A stretch of 64,000 nt of DNA from Lachnospiraceae bacterium (GCA_017430765.1 JAFRMI010000003.1:1-64000), one strand, 5' to 3'. Counted from the stretch's first letter, positions 44,410-53,999 are shown. The notes: a model not told the origin generated them from the sequence alone. Numbers and translations are program-made.

Positions 44410-46926
44410 ATGGCACCAGCACCCATGGGCCGGGACCGGAAAGTGACCGGCAAGGCTAAAGATATCTACAAGAGGGGCGACGGGCTCGGAACGGGACCGG
44501 TCGGCTCATCCGGCGGTTACAGCGGAAAGACAGGGGGCTCGTCCTCCGGGGGCGGCGGTAAGAGAAGCGGCGGAAAGATGCCGCTCATCCTGATCCTTCT
44601 GCTCGTTCTCTTCGGAGGCGGCGGAGGACTGTCCGGACTCCTCGGGGGATCCGGGAGTTCGGGAACCGGTTCGACGAACGGAAACGGGACCGGCTTTTCC
44701 CAGGCGACGCCTGCCGTAACGGCGACGCCGAAACCGGGCAACGCCGGCAGCAATGCGTCCGGAAGCCAGAGCGCATCGTCTTCCCAGATGGACTCCTTTA
44801 TCAACCAGTTCTTCGCGGGCGATCCGTCGACCTTCACGTCGAACGGAGGAACGACGCAGTCCGCCGATGAGACCACAGCAGATGTTTCCGTGGCATCCGG
44901 GTCCCGCGAGAAGTACACAAAACTTCTCGGAAACGGAAAAGACACCGTCACCATCATGGTTTATATGTGCGGGACGGATCTTGAGTCGAGAAGCGGCATG
45001 GCGACTGCGGATCTCATGGAGATGACGAAGGCGGACCTTACGAACGTCAACATCATCGTATACACCGGCGGCTGCAGGAGATGGCAGAACAACGTCATCA
45101 GCAGCTCCGTCAACCAGATCTATCAGGTGAAGAACGGGGGACTCTCCCTTCTTATCAAGGATGCGGGCAGCGGCGTCATGACCGATCCGTCCACGCTTGC
45201 GTCCTTCATTAAGTGGTGTTCGCAGAATTAATCCGCGAACCGCAATGAGCTGATCTTCTGGGACCACGGCGGAGGCTCCGTGAGCGGCTACGGCTACGAC
45301 GAGAAGAACGCCCGCGCCGGCGGCATGACGCTCGAGGGCATCAACAGAGCGCTTTCGAAGGCCGGCGTGCGCTTTGACTTCGTCGGATTTGACGCCTGCC
45401 TCATGGCGACGGCCGAGAATGCGCTGATGCTGAACAGCCACGCCGACTATATGATCGCATCCGAGGAGACCGAGCCCGGGATCGGCTGGTATTACACGGA
45501 CTGGCTGACGCAGTTCTCGAAAAATACATCCATGCCGACCACTGAGATCGGCAAGAGGATCGCGGATGATTTCGTGAAGGCCTGCAACGCCAGGTGCCGC
45601 GGCCAGCAGACGACGCTTTCCGTCATCGATCTGGCGGAATTCGCCAACACGGTTCCGGATAAGCTGACCGCATTTGCGAAGTCCATCAGCGCGCTCATCG
45701 AGAAGAAGCAGTATTCACAGGTGGCGTCGGCCAGGAACCAGACACGCGAGTTTGCGCGGAGCACCCGGATCGACCAGGTGGATCTCATCGATCTCGCCAG
45801 GAATATGGGGACGCAGGAGGGCAGAGATCTCGCCGCGGTCCTTGAGGGAGCTGTCAAATACAACAACTATAACAACATCTCGAAGGCGGGCGGCGTCTCC
45901 ATCTATTTCCCGTACCAGAGTATCTCTAAGGTCGATTCGGCGGTCAGCACCATGAATGCGATCGGCATGGATTCGAGCTACGGGGAGGCGATCAAGGAGT
46001 TCGCGTCCCTCCAGACCTACGGACAGGTCGCAGGCGGCGGCACGAACAATCCGTACAGCTCCCTGCTCGGAGATTACGGAATCTTCGGAACCGGAAGCGG
46101 ATCCGGATCCTCGTCCGGCTCCTCCTCGTATTCAGCGGACTACGGTGCGGACGCGCTCAGCCAGCTTCTCGGGGCGTTCCTCGGAGGAAATTACAGTTCG
46201 ATCTCCGGACTGTCCTCCTCGAATACCGGATATCTGAGCGGAAGGGCGCTCGGAGTGGAAGAGACCGCGGAGTATATCAGCGCGAATCATTTCGAGGGCG
46301 ATCAGCTTCTGTGGCAGGAGGACGGCGGAGAGTATAAGATCTCCATCGCGGACGACCAGTGGCAGTATGTACACGGCGTCGACCTCAATATGTTCTACGA
46401 CGACGGGGAAGGCTATATCGACTTCGGTCTTGACAATGTGTACAGCTTCGATGAAGCCGGCAGATTTGTTGCGAATACGGACAAGGTGTGGCTGTCATTT
46501 AACGATCAGATCGTCGCTTACTACCACGAGAACACGGAGCAGGATGGCGAGAAGTACGCGATCACGGGCTATGTCCCGGCGCTTCTCAACGGCGACCGTG
46601 TGAACCTCATCGTAGTATTTGACAACGAGGATCCGTACGGACGGCTGGAAGGCGCGCGGGCGGTCTATAAGGACGGCGAGACGGAGACGGTCGCGAAAAC
46701 CATGACGGAGATCAAGAACGGGGATACGATCGATTTCCTCTGCGACTATTATACCTATGACGGGGAATATCAGGATTCTTACAAGTTCGGGGATCCGCTC
46801 ACGGTGACGGACGATCTCACGATCGGAAATTCGGAGTTCTCTGATCAGGGCAGCGTCATGATTACGTACCGCTTCCGCGATCTCTATAACCGTGAGTACT
46901 GGACAGCACCGATTCTGGTCAAGTAG
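44410..46926 (+). pseudogene. Clostripain (C11) family cysteine peptidase, interrupted by TAA
   Basis: Secreted or membrane-anchored C11 protease of 838 codons interrupted once. The N-terminus is Gly/Ser-rich with one membrane helix (MPLILILLLVLFGG). The protease core starts at TVTIMVYMCGTDLES. An in-frame TAA at 45229-45231 falls at a position where relatives have Tyr (SQN-stop-SANRNELIFWDHGGGS); the same frame continues cleanly on both sides. Catalytic His (in FWDHGGG, 45264) and Cys (GFDACLMAT) both lie after the stop, and a GTG restart at 45280 would lose the His. So it is probably inactive unless TAA is suppressed or a base error exists. Two-thirds of the product, including a beta-rich C-terminal region, lies downstream. 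Confidence 0.85.
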
Positions 46927-46952
46927 AAGAAAGTATACAGACAGATACAACG

Positions 46953-46985
46953 AAAAGGAGACAGGACAGCCTGCCTCCTTTTTTT
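46953..46985 (+). terminator. Intrinsic terminator
   Basis: AAAGGAGACAGG pairs with CCTGCCTCCTTT, with one extra C, around ACAG, followed by seven T. It ends the clostripain-like transcript and faces the convergent pilT gene. Confidence 0.85.
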
Positions 46986-47003
46986 GACGATATAGAAAAT
47001 GCT

Positions 47004-48059
47004 TTATCTGAGCTGCATCGCGAGCCGGTCCGGATTGGGGGAGTAGGAGAGAGCTGTCTCCTTCGTGATCCTTCCGGAGCGGAAGAGGTTCAGGAGAGAC
47101 GTATTCATCGTGACCGCCTGCGGGCCGGAAGTCTGAATGACACCGTCGATCTGGTGGAGCTTGTTCTCCCGGATCATGTTGCGGATCGCTGTGTTGACCA
47201 TCATAATCTCGAAGGCCGCCGCGACGGAGCCGTCGACGGTGGGGACCAGCTGCTGGGAGACGACCGCCTCGAGCACGCTGGAGAGCTGGACGGCGATCTG
47301 GTGCTGCTGCTCCGCCGGGAAGACGTCGATGATGCGGTTGATGGTGTTCGACGCACCGATCGTGTGAAGGGTGGAGAACAGGAGATGGCCGGTCTCGGCG
47401 GCGGTCATGGCGACAGAGATGGTCTCAAAGTCGCGCATCTCGCCGAGGAGGATGACGTCCGGGCTCTGCCGGAGAGCCGCGCGGAGGGCAGTCACATAGC
47501 TTTCCGTGTCGACGTCGATCTCACGCTGGGAGACAATGCTCTTCTGATGCCGATGGAGATATTCAATGGGGTCTTCAAGCGTGATGATGTGGGAGTTCCG
47601 CGTCCGGTTGATGTGATCGATGACGCAGGAGAGCGTCGTCGATTTTCCGGATCCGGCGGAGCCGGTCACAAGAACCATTCCTTTTGCCAGATCCCCGAAG
47701 CGGATAATGGCGTCCGGGATGCCGAGAGCTGCCGGATCGGGCATGGCGAAGGAGATGATCCGGATCACCGCGGAAAGCGAGCCGCGCTGCTTAAAGGCGC
47801 TGACACGGAAACGCGAGAGACCGGGAATCGCGAAGGAGAAGTCATCGTCGCCTTTAGAGGCGACTTTTGCGCTGTCGCGTCCTCCCGCGAGCGCGTAGAC
47901 TTCTTTTATGAGCCGCTCCGTGTCGGCAGGCAGGAGTCTCTCCGACGACTCCATGTAGATGGAACCGTGCTTTCGGAACGAAAGACCGAGCCCCGCGACG
48001 ATAAATACGTCGGAGGCGCCTTCGGATACGGCCTGCTGCAGGATATCGGTGATTGTCAT
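47004..48059 (-). CDS. pilT: PilT-type twitching/retraction ATPase
   Basis: Hexameric ATPase that retracts type IV pili. Walker A GSAGSGKSTTL, Asp box TLEDPIEY, Walker B PDVILLGEMRDFET and His box LLFSTLHT are intact, and the AIRNMIREN motif matches the AIRNLIRE signature of PilT rather than PilB. The start MTITDILQQAV at 48059 lies 6 nt after GGAG; upstream ATG codons overlap the RBS. Length is 351 residues. Last gene of a minus-strand pilus-like operon. No PilB extension ATPase is in the window. Confidence 0.92.
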   Translation of the reverse strand: MTITDILQQAVSEGASDVFIVAGLGLSFRKHGSIYMESSERLLPADTERLIKEVYALAGGRDSAKVASKGDDDFSFAIPGLSRFRVSAFKQRGSLSAVIRIISFAMPDPAALGIPDAIIRFGDLAKGMVLVTGSAGSGKSTTLSCVIDHINRTRNSHIITLEDPIEYLHRHQKSIVSQREIDVDTESYVTALRAALRQSPDVILLGEMRDFETISVAMTAAETGHLLFSTLHTIGASNTINRIIDVFPAEQQHQIAVQLSSVLEAVVSQQLVPTVDGSVAAAFEIMMVNTAIRNMIRENKLHQIDGVIQTSGPQAVTMNTSLLNLFRSGRITKETALSYSPNPDRLAMQLR

Positions 48060-48135
48060 ATGCATCTCCATTCCGCCGTGTTTTTTGACCGCGGCACATA
48101 GTATATCTCAGTAAGGGACAGCTCCTCTGTTCAGC

Positions 48136-48555
48136 TTACCAGCCCAGCCGTCCGTCCGTCATGAGGTTCAGCGTATTCTCCACTTCCCTGCCCACGTTGG
48201 ACATCACCTGCCACCGGGTGATGATATAGCGGGGCGCTTCCGCTGTTCCCGCAAGGCGCGCCTCGACATCCAGCTCGTCGCTGTCGTCGATGGAGACGGT
48301 GAATGCAAGTGTCTCCAGTGCGCCGTCCGGATTCATCACGGCCTCGTCGGTATATTCGTGGATGGTCAGCTCCGCCATATCCGAAGCCGCCTGATAGGCC
48401 AGATTCTTCTCAGCGCGGATCTGCGCGGCCGTCAGATCGTTCCTGGCCTCGGCGATGGAAATCGCCGCGAAGGTCAGAAGACACAGGATCAGAAAGACCA
48501 CGAGAAGAAGAGAAAGCCCGAAGGTATGGGGGCGGATCTCATTTTTTTGTTTCAC
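48136..48555 (-). CDS. Single-pass membrane protein of the pilus-like operon
   Basis: 139 residues; a GTG start with GAGGT upstream. One N-terminal helix (GLSLLLVVFLILCLLTFAAISIA) is followed by an amphipathic helix and a small beta-rich domain (DELDVEARLAGTAEAPRYIITRWQV). It lacks the Glu at +5 of classic prepilins but has the overall shape of a minor pilin. No family recognised. It lies between a pseudopilin-like gene and pilT. Confidence 0.65.
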   Translation of the reverse strand: MKQKNEIRPHTFGLSLLLVVFLILCLLTFAAISIAEARNDLTAAQIRAEKNLAYQAASDMAELTIHEYTDEAVMNPDGALETLAFTVSIDDSDELDVEARLAGTAEAPRYIITRWQVMSNVGREVENTLNLMTDGRLGW

Positions 48556-48676
48556 GTCCGAAACCTCACTTTGTAAAAATCGCTTATGTCATGTCTTCCG
48601 CGGGTGGATCTTATTTTCCATAACAGGAGAAAAACCACCCGGCGAAACGGCACCATGTCCGTCTTTTACGCGGATT

Positions 48677-49132
48677 TCAGGGATTCTGTACCGCTGTCAG
48701 ATAATGCGAGAACGGGATGGATGTGACCGGTTCCCCTTCCGCATCGGAATTGGCGTAGTAGGAGACCGTTCCCTCCAGGACGGACTCAAAGTCTATTACG
48801 TCAGCACAGATCAGGTGCTCCCCGCCATGCGCGGGGATCCGGATGTTCATCCGGACCGTCACGGCCTCCATCTCTGCGTCCGGGTAAAGCGCGGTGATCT
48901 TCTCCCGCACTTCCTCCGCGGTGTCGCAGCTGCGGATGACTTCCACGACGGAGGCGGTCTCACCGGACGCTGTTCCAAGCAGCGTCGCCTCCGCGCTCAT
49001 GTTGTGGGCCCGCACGAAAACGGAGATGGCGGCGGCAGCGGCGACCGCAAACAGGGTGATCGCAAGGATCAGTTCCATAAGAAAGAGGAACGAGGAGGAG
49101 ATTCTGTTTCTCGCGGGTTTTCCTTCGCGCAT
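48677..49132 (-). CDS. Pseudopilin-like protein
   Basis: 151 residues. The N-terminus SSFLFLMELILAITLFAVAAAAAISVFVRAH resembles a type IV prepilin: basic leader, then a hydrophobic helix with Glu near +5 (FLFLMEL). The leader lacks a Gly at the expected cleavage point (SSF), so processing is uncertain. A variable globular domain follows. RBS AAAGGAGG. Its stop is next to the upstream gene's frame; part of the pilus-like operon. Confidence 0.7.
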   Translation of the reverse strand: MREGKPARNRISSSFLFLMELILAITLFAVAAAAAISVFVRAHNMSAEATLLGTASGETASVVEVIRSCDTAEEVREKITALYPDAEMEAVTVRMNIRIPAHGGEHLICADVIDFESVLEGTVSYYANSDAEGEPVTSIPFSHYLTAVQNP

Positions 49133-49133
49133 A

Positions 49134-49634
49134 TCAGGCCTCCTTTCCGCTTCTTACGGCGATGAGACCGGAGACGGACGTCCGGTCCTCCCCGGTGCAG
49201 GTCAGCCGGATGAGCCCGTCCCCGAGATCCTCCGCGGAGAAGGCGGCAAGGGGCAGGATCTCCGTCCCGGTTTCCGGCAGCACCTCCGCGTTCCGTCTCA
49301 TGAAGAGCTCCCGGAGGGAACCGTCATAGAGATAGATGTATGTGACATAGTCCGCATGATCGGGATCACTGATGGCCAGGACCTCTTCCCCGTTAAAGGT
49401 TTCCGTCCCGATGGTTCCTCCCGCGTCGTTTCTCCGGATCTTCTCCGAAATATACGCGTACGATGTGCGGGCGGAGTAGTTTCGCGCTGCCTCATCGACG
49501 CCGTGCTTATAGATTCTGGCCGAGAAAAGGATTACCGTGATCGCTGCCAGAGCGAAGATGCAGAACAGAATGACCGGGAACAGGATTTCAATATGATGCT
49601 TTGTGGTTTTATGATTCGGCATCGTCTTCCGCAT
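49134..49634 (-). CDS. Single-pass membrane protein, possibly DUF4860
   Basis: 166 residues with one N-terminal helix (ILFPVILFCIFALAAITVILFSARIY) followed by YKHGVDEAARNYSARTSYAYISEKIRRND, which I recall from DUF4860 proteins of Clostridia pilus operons; that assignment is not certain. The extracytoplasmic part is beta-rich (YVTYIYLYDGSLRELFM). It overlaps the upstream gene by 26 nt, so is translationally coupled. A minor-pilin role is inferred from context. Confidence 0.68.
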   Translation of the reverse strand: MRKTMPNHKTTKHHIEILFPVILFCIFALAAITVILFSARIYKHGVDEAARNYSARTSYAYISEKIRRNDAGGTIGTETFNGEEVLAISDPDHADYVTYIYLYDGSLRELFMRRNAEVLPETGTEILPLAAFSAEDLGDGLIRLTCTGEDRTSVSGLIAVRSGKEA

Positions 49635-49977
49635 CCTCCTCCCCGTCCGTGAGATCGCGCTCGATCACGGTAAACTCCGGCCGCAGGTTGTCCCCTCTTA
49701 TGTGGTAGTCGACATAAAACAGGTCCTCACTGTAGCGCAGGCCGTAATGCTGCGTGAGATAGTAGACATCCTCCGGATAGTGGCCCTCCTGTGCATAGCA
49801 CTCCGTGATATCGCGCGTGAGGGCGCTTACAAGAGACTCCTTCTGCCGTTTCCGGGTTCCGTCTCCGACACTTCCCACCGCCGTGAGAAACAGGACGATG
49901 AGACAGGCGAAAAGAGCGAGGGGAAGGAGAAGCCCCGCTTTTCTGTTCTTCTTTTTATTACTTCGAAATGCTGCCAA
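49609..49977 (-). CDS. Small membrane protein of the pilus-like operon
   Basis: 122 residues; the start is TTG with GAGGAAG upstream. A basic leader (RSNKKKNRKAG) precedes one helix (LLLPLALFACLIVLFLTAVGSV). The remainder contains ESLVSALTRDITECYAQEGHYPEDVYYLTQHYGL, which resembles the short segment after the helix in pseudopilins (a helix then YP-D). It ends in an acidic tail. No family recognised; likely a component of the same assembly. Confidence 0.62.
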   Translation of the reverse strand: MAAFRSNKKKNRKAGLLLPLALFACLIVLFLTAVGSVGDGTRKRQKESLVSALTRDITECYAQEGHYPEDVYYLTQHYGLRYSEDLFYVDYHIRGDNLRPEFTVIERDLTDGEEDAEDDAES

Positions 49978-50064
49978 GGAAACGCTTCCTCCGTGTTCTG
50001 CAACGGCCCGGCTAAAAGAAGTGCTGAACCGTTCGGGTTAGTTTAAATTGAGCGGCATCCGGAA

Positions 50065-51132
50065 TCACATGGAACTCATGAGCCCGAGAAGCGGGAACAT
50101 GACGGAGAGCATGATGACACCGATGGCGGCGGACATCAGGATCACGAGAAGCGGCTCCATCGTCGCGAGCCGGTTATTGATCTTCGTATCAATTTCATCC
50201 TGATACATATCCGCGATCTCCCCCATCACGCGGTCCAGCGTGCCGGTTTTCTGGCCGATGGAGAGCATCCGGCTGTAGATGCCGGAGAAAATGCCGCGTT
50301 CGGAGAGAGCCGCCGCGAACCCTTTTCCCTCCATCATCTCACTCCTGCACGCTTCAAGCTCTTTCGTGAAATCCGGGTCTTCGCTCAGCCCGGAAGCCAT
50401 CTCCATACCCTCATCGGGAGTGAGACCGGCAGCGAGCGCCATGGACATGGCATCCGCAAAGCGGCAGGCGGAGACTGTGCGGCGGGATTTCCGGGCTGAC
50501 GGGAACCGCTGCGTGAAATTCCGCATCGCAGATTGTCCCGCATCCGTCCGGAAGAGGATGAAGATGAGAATGAGGACCACAAGGATGAGCAGGATAAAGA
50601 TCACCGCGTAGGCGCGGATCGCGTTGCCGATCCCCAAAAGTACAGCCGGAAGGCCGGTCATCTCGGCGCCGAGGCTCACAAACACCTCGTTGAAGACCGG
50701 CATGACCTTTACGAGGAGCAGAATGATCACCAGCAGCATCATCCCGGTCAGGATCATCGGGTAGAGAACCGCGTTCCGTGTGCTTTTGCGTATGGAATCC
50801 TCCCTGTCATAGTGCTTTTCCAGGGCATCCATGACGGAATCCAGGTTGCCGGTGCGCTCCCCGATCTCCGTCATCTGCACAAAATACGGCGGAAAAGCGC
50901 CGCTTGCGGCCAGCGCGGGAGACAGATACCCTCCGGTCATCATTTCGTCGAGAATTGTCCCGAGAATCTGCTGATCCCGGGAGGACTCCGCATCCTCTTT
51001 CATGATGGAGATACCCTCCATTGCGGAGATGCCGGCGTGCAGCACAAGCGACATCTGTTCCGCGAATGCGGAGAGCTCCGCGTTGGTGAGGGTGCCGTTT
51101 CCTTTGTTTTGAGCCTGCTCTGTCGTGGACAT
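50065..51132 (-). CDS. pilC: Type II secretion/type IV pilus platform protein (PilC/GspF)
   Basis: Inner-membrane platform protein of 355 residues with two GspF domains. The first spans about 20-140 (AFAEQMSLVLHAGISAMEGISIM, MTEIGERTGNLDSVMDALEKHYDRE). Helices lie about 125-145 and 170-195. The second domain ends MLSIGQKTGTLDRVMGEIADMYQDEID, with a final helix. RBS AAAGGA. It is the first gene of the minus-strand run to pilT, the reverse order of many pilB-pilT-pilC operons, and the ATPase pilB is missing. Confidence 0.9.
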   Translation of the reverse strand: MSTTEQAQNKGNGTLTNAELSAFAEQMSLVLHAGISAMEGISIMKEDAESSRDQQILGTILDEMMTGGYLSPALAASGAFPPYFVQMTEIGERTGNLDSVMDALEKHYDREDSIRKSTRNAVLYPMILTGMMLLVIILLLVKVMPVFNEVFVSLGAEMTGLPAVLLGIGNAIRAYAVIFILLILVVLILIFILFRTDAGQSAMRNFTQRFPSARKSRRTVSACRFADAMSMALAAGLTPDEGMEMASGLSEDPDFTKELEACRSEMMEGKGFAAALSERGIFSGIYSRMLSIGQKTGTLDRVMGEIADMYQDEIDTKINNRLATMEPLLVILMSAAIGVIMLSVMFPLLGLMSSM

Positions 51133-51243
51133 AAAACGTGATTCCTTTCAGGAGTGATAGGAGATTTCAAGTTTTCTTATAACCAGTCTCTCCGGCTCCC
51201 GTTCGCAAGCCTGCAGACGGGAGCAGAGGGATGTTCACACGGT

Positions 51244-52119
51244 TTAATATATACATACGGGGGTATAGCGGGACGATCTGTTCAGATATGACCGGATCCG
51301 GTCCGGCTTATTGCATGCCCCAAGTGTCGGGTCGACAACTGACCAGGTGCCGGCAGTCACATCGAACGCACCCCCTACGGTTCCGGACTCATCGGTTTGA
51401 ACGCTGACCCACGCGTGATACATCTCGCCAAGATACCCGGTCTCCATGCGGGCCGGGATACCGACGCTCCGCAGCATGGCTGTCATGAGTGCCGCGTAAT
51501 CCGGCGCGACGCCCGTCCCTGCACTGAGAGTGCCGTTCGGGGACGGCACATAATCCACCGGGGCGTTCGCCGCAAGCTCCGTGTCGTATGACACATGGCT
51601 TATGACATAATCGAAGACAGCCTGCGTCATGGCGAGCTGTGAGGTCATCCCCTCCGTGACTTCCCGCGCGGTCTCTGTGACCGCATCCCCGTCCTTATAG
51701 AAGATGACGCAGTTTCCTCTTAAAAATGGAGCCGCTGCATCCGCAGCCTCCACATCCAGTCTCCGGGAGAGCAGATAGGCGAAGCGGCTGCTTCCGGGGA
51801 CCTGTTCGAGAAGGTCGATCCGGTAACTGCCGTTTCCGCCTGTGAGCGGAACCGTGTAGGTGGAGCCGTCATCTTCGGCAGATGCATTCCCCAGAGGATA
51901 GGACGCGCGGCTGCCGTCCGGGGAGAGGACTTCCACGCGGAAGCGGTCCGCGTCCTTCGGGATGTTAACGGTAATAAAACCGTCCGCGGCCGTCTCACAG
52001 GCAACCGCTGCGGGAAGGGAATCCGTGACAGCGGCACGCACCGGAAGACAAAACGCGGTGAACAGGAGGAGGACCGACAGGATCAGCTGTGTATTTTTTT
52101 CTCTGAATCGCTTTTTCAT
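51244..52119 (-). CDS. Secreted transglutaminase-like protein without the catalytic Cys
   Basis: 291 residues with a signal peptide (KKRFREKNTQLILSVLLLFTAFCLPVRAA). An N-terminal beta domain is followed by a transglutaminase-like core: TQAVFDYVISHVSYD, then GVAPDYAALMTAMLRSVGIPARMETGYL, YHAWVSV with the His, and VVDPTLGA with the Asp. Active members have Cys where this protein has Ala (GV-A-PDYA, codon GCG). So it is probably a non-catalytic binding protein. The RBS is weak. It is divergent from the BTAD regulator and upstream of the pilus-like operon on the same strand. Confidence 0.8.
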   Translation of the reverse strand: MKKRFREKNTQLILSVLLLFTAFCLPVRAAVTDSLPAAVACETAADGFITVNIPKDADRFRVEVLSPDGSRASYPLGNASAEDDGSTYTVPLTGGNGSYRIDLLEQVPGSSRFAYLLSRRLDVEAADAAAPFLRGNCVIFYKDGDAVTETAREVTEGMTSQLAMTQAVFDYVISHVSYDTELAANAPVDYVPSPNGTLSAGTGVAPDYAALMTAMLRSVGIPARMETGYLGEMYHAWVSVQTDESGTVGGAFDVTAGTWSVVDPTLGACNKPDRIRSYLNRSSRYTPVCIY

Positions 52120-52171
52120 ACTGCAAAGTATATCATATTCGAGAAAGTTTTCGAATAGAAATGCATTTTTG

Positions 52172-52200
52172 TTGCTCTTTTTTTCAGAATCAGTTATGAT
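52172..52200 (+). promoter_or_regulatory. Sigma-A promoter of the BTAD regulator operon
   Basis: TTGCTC (52172-52177), 17-nt spacer, TATGAT (52195-52200). It would drive the regulator, the 66-residue gene and perhaps the surface protein. Confidence 0.65.
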
Positions 52201-52334
52201 ACAAGATAGTAGTAACATGGGATTGGTTTTTGCTTTTTTAAACGTTTTATGCGTGACTGCGGCATAGGGGGCTGCCATAAGCGGCAGCGTGCGCGCGTGT
52301 CCCGTCATTAAAATTTCCTCTTTAAGGGGTATGT

Positions 52335-53993
52335 ATGGCAGAAGTAAGAAAAACAATAATGGTTAAGACCTTCCCGCGCCTTGTGATCAGCGATGGGAAA
52401 ACGACGGTGACGGAGAACGATATCCGGTCGGATATGGTCATCCGTCTCTTTGCCTATCTGATCTGCAGCCACAAGAAGGTGTGCGGAGCAGAGGAACTGG
52501 CGGCTGCTCTGTGGCCGGGGGACGAGAGTGTCAATCCGGCAGGGGCTCTTAAGAACCTCGCCTACCGCCTCCGGCAGATCATGAAGAAATATTTCCCGCA
52601 GACCGATTTCATCCGCACGGGCCGCGGCGGATACTCATGGAATCCGGACCTGCCGATCTGTCTTGACGCCGATACACTTGTGTCAGAGATCCGCAAAGCT
52701 GAGAAGACGGAGGAGCTGGACGGGAAGATCCGGCATTACAGTGCCGCATTTTCCGTATATAAGGGGCGGTTCCTGGAGAGCATCGCGGAGGACGCGTGGG
52801 TTGTCCCGAAGCTCGCATCCTATGAGAATCTGTTCCGCGAGACGGCGAGCAATTACACGGAGCTTCTCGGGATGACCGGGGACTATATCGAGATGGAGGA
52901 CGTTGCCCGCACGGCGATCGGGATTGATCCGCTCGAGGAGAAGTTTCATATGGCGCTCATCCGGGCTTTGGTGGCGGAGGAACGTCACAGTGACGCCGAG
53001 GAACATTACCGGGTGGCGGCAAAACTGCTGTATGACAACCTGGGGATCGGCCCTTCGGAGGAGATGAAGCGGCTCTTTGACGCGGTGATGGAGCAGGAAC
53101 ACCGCCAGGAGACGGACCTTACGGTGATCCAGGAGGAACTGCATGAGGCGGAGACGCCGCACGGCGCATTTTACTGCGAGTACGGCGTGTTCAAGAAGAT
53201 CTATGAACTGGAGGCCCGGCGCACGGCCCGTATGGGCATGACGATCTTCCTGTCCCTCATCACGATGCACGCGGCGGGAGAGGCGAATGAGATGTCCGGG
53301 AAGGGGCGCGACGTACTGGACCGCGGGATGGCGCAGATGCTGGAGGTCATGATTGACTCTCTGCGTACCGGCGACGTCTGCACGAGATACAGCGCCAACC
53401 AGTACCTGATCATGCTGCCGGCCTGCCCGTATGAGAACGCCCGGGCAGTGACGGAGAGAATCCTGAAGAATTACGAGCATGTGAAGAGGCGGGCGAAAGT
53501 CGAAATCGGATACACCCTCAAGGAAATGGAGCCGGCCATGGAGGGCATGCACGGCAATCCGGTCTGCATCCCGTCTACCCTGCGCGTTTTGATCGACGTG
53601 CTGGACGCGGAAAACGGGCACTTTTCGGGCAGAATCACCGGCATCGCCGTCGAGCGGGATCAAACCTTCCGCGGGACGCAGGAGTTTCTGCGCGTGACAG
53701 ATACGCTTCTTAATAAAATTGGAAGGCCGCAGCCGGGAAGGCTTCCGCGCCACTTTACGGGCGGCGAGAAATATGTTTCCTACAAAGCAAAACCGGAACT
53801 ATTCCGGCCGGCCGAGGAGATTATGGAAAAGAAAGGCAATGCCGCGACATACGATCTCGAGTTCCGGTCCAGATCCTACAGTACATGGCAGGGATTCCTC
53901 TATGAGGAAGGCGGAAAGGAACCGGCATATTTTTCCAGCGAACTGGAACTGCTGAATCTGATGCTCGGCAGCCAGGAGAGAGGGGAGGTGTAA
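52335..53993 (+). CDS. BTAD (SARP-like) regulator with degenerate GGDEF-like region
   Basis: 552 residues. The N-terminus carries an OmpR/PhoB-like winged helix (VIRLFAYLICSHKKVCGAEELAAALWPG, NLAYRLRQIMKK, RGGYSW), followed by a bacterial transcriptional activation domain of TPR-like helices (about 110-260; LEEKFHMALIRALVAEERHSDAEEHYR). About 285-410 resembles a GGDEF fold, but at the signature it reads RYSANQYLIMLP instead of R-GGDEF, so cyclase activity is not expected. The C-terminal 40 residues (STWQGFLYEEG to LELLNLML) recur in the next gene. RBS AAGGGG. It likely regulates the surface protein downstream. Confidence 0.82.
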   Translation: MAEVRKTIMVKTFPRLVISDGKTTVTENDIRSDMVIRLFAYLICSHKKVCGAEELAAALWPGDESVNPAGALKNLAYRLRQIMKKYFPQTDFIRTGRGGYSWNPDLPICLDADTLVSEIRKAEKTEELDGKIRHYSAAFSVYKGRFLESIAEDAWVVPKLASYENLFRETASNYTELLGMTGDYIEMEDVARTAIGIDPLEEKFHMALIRALVAEERHSDAEEHYRVAAKLLYDNLGIGPSEEMKRLFDAVMEQEHRQETDLTVIQEELHEAETPHGAFYCEYGVFKKIYELEARRTARMGMTIFLSLITMHAAGEANEMSGKGRDVLDRGMAQMLEVMIDSLRTGDVCTRYSANQYLIMLPACPYENARAVTERILKNYEHVKRRAKVEIGYTLKEMEPAMEGMHGNPVCIPSTLRVLIDVLDAENGHFSGRITGIAVERDQTFRGTQEFLRVTDTLLNKIGRPQPGRLPRHFTGGEKYVSYKAKPELFRPAEEIMEKKGNAATYDLEFRSRSYSTWQGFLYEEGGKEPAYFSSELELLNLMLGSQERGEV

Positions 53994-53999
53994 GAGCTT

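Noticed and set aside
45229..45231. Selenocysteine or pyrrolysine at the clostripain stop
   Set aside because: The codon is TAA, which neither residue uses, and relatives have Tyr there.
47154..48101. 315-codon plus-strand open frame opposite pilT
   Set aside because: Asp/Gly/Arg-rich shadow of a gene with intact Walker motifs.
51133..51243. c-di-GMP riboswitch before the pilus-like operon
   Set aside because: I looked for the GEMM-type conserved blocks on the minus strand in the leader and did not find them.
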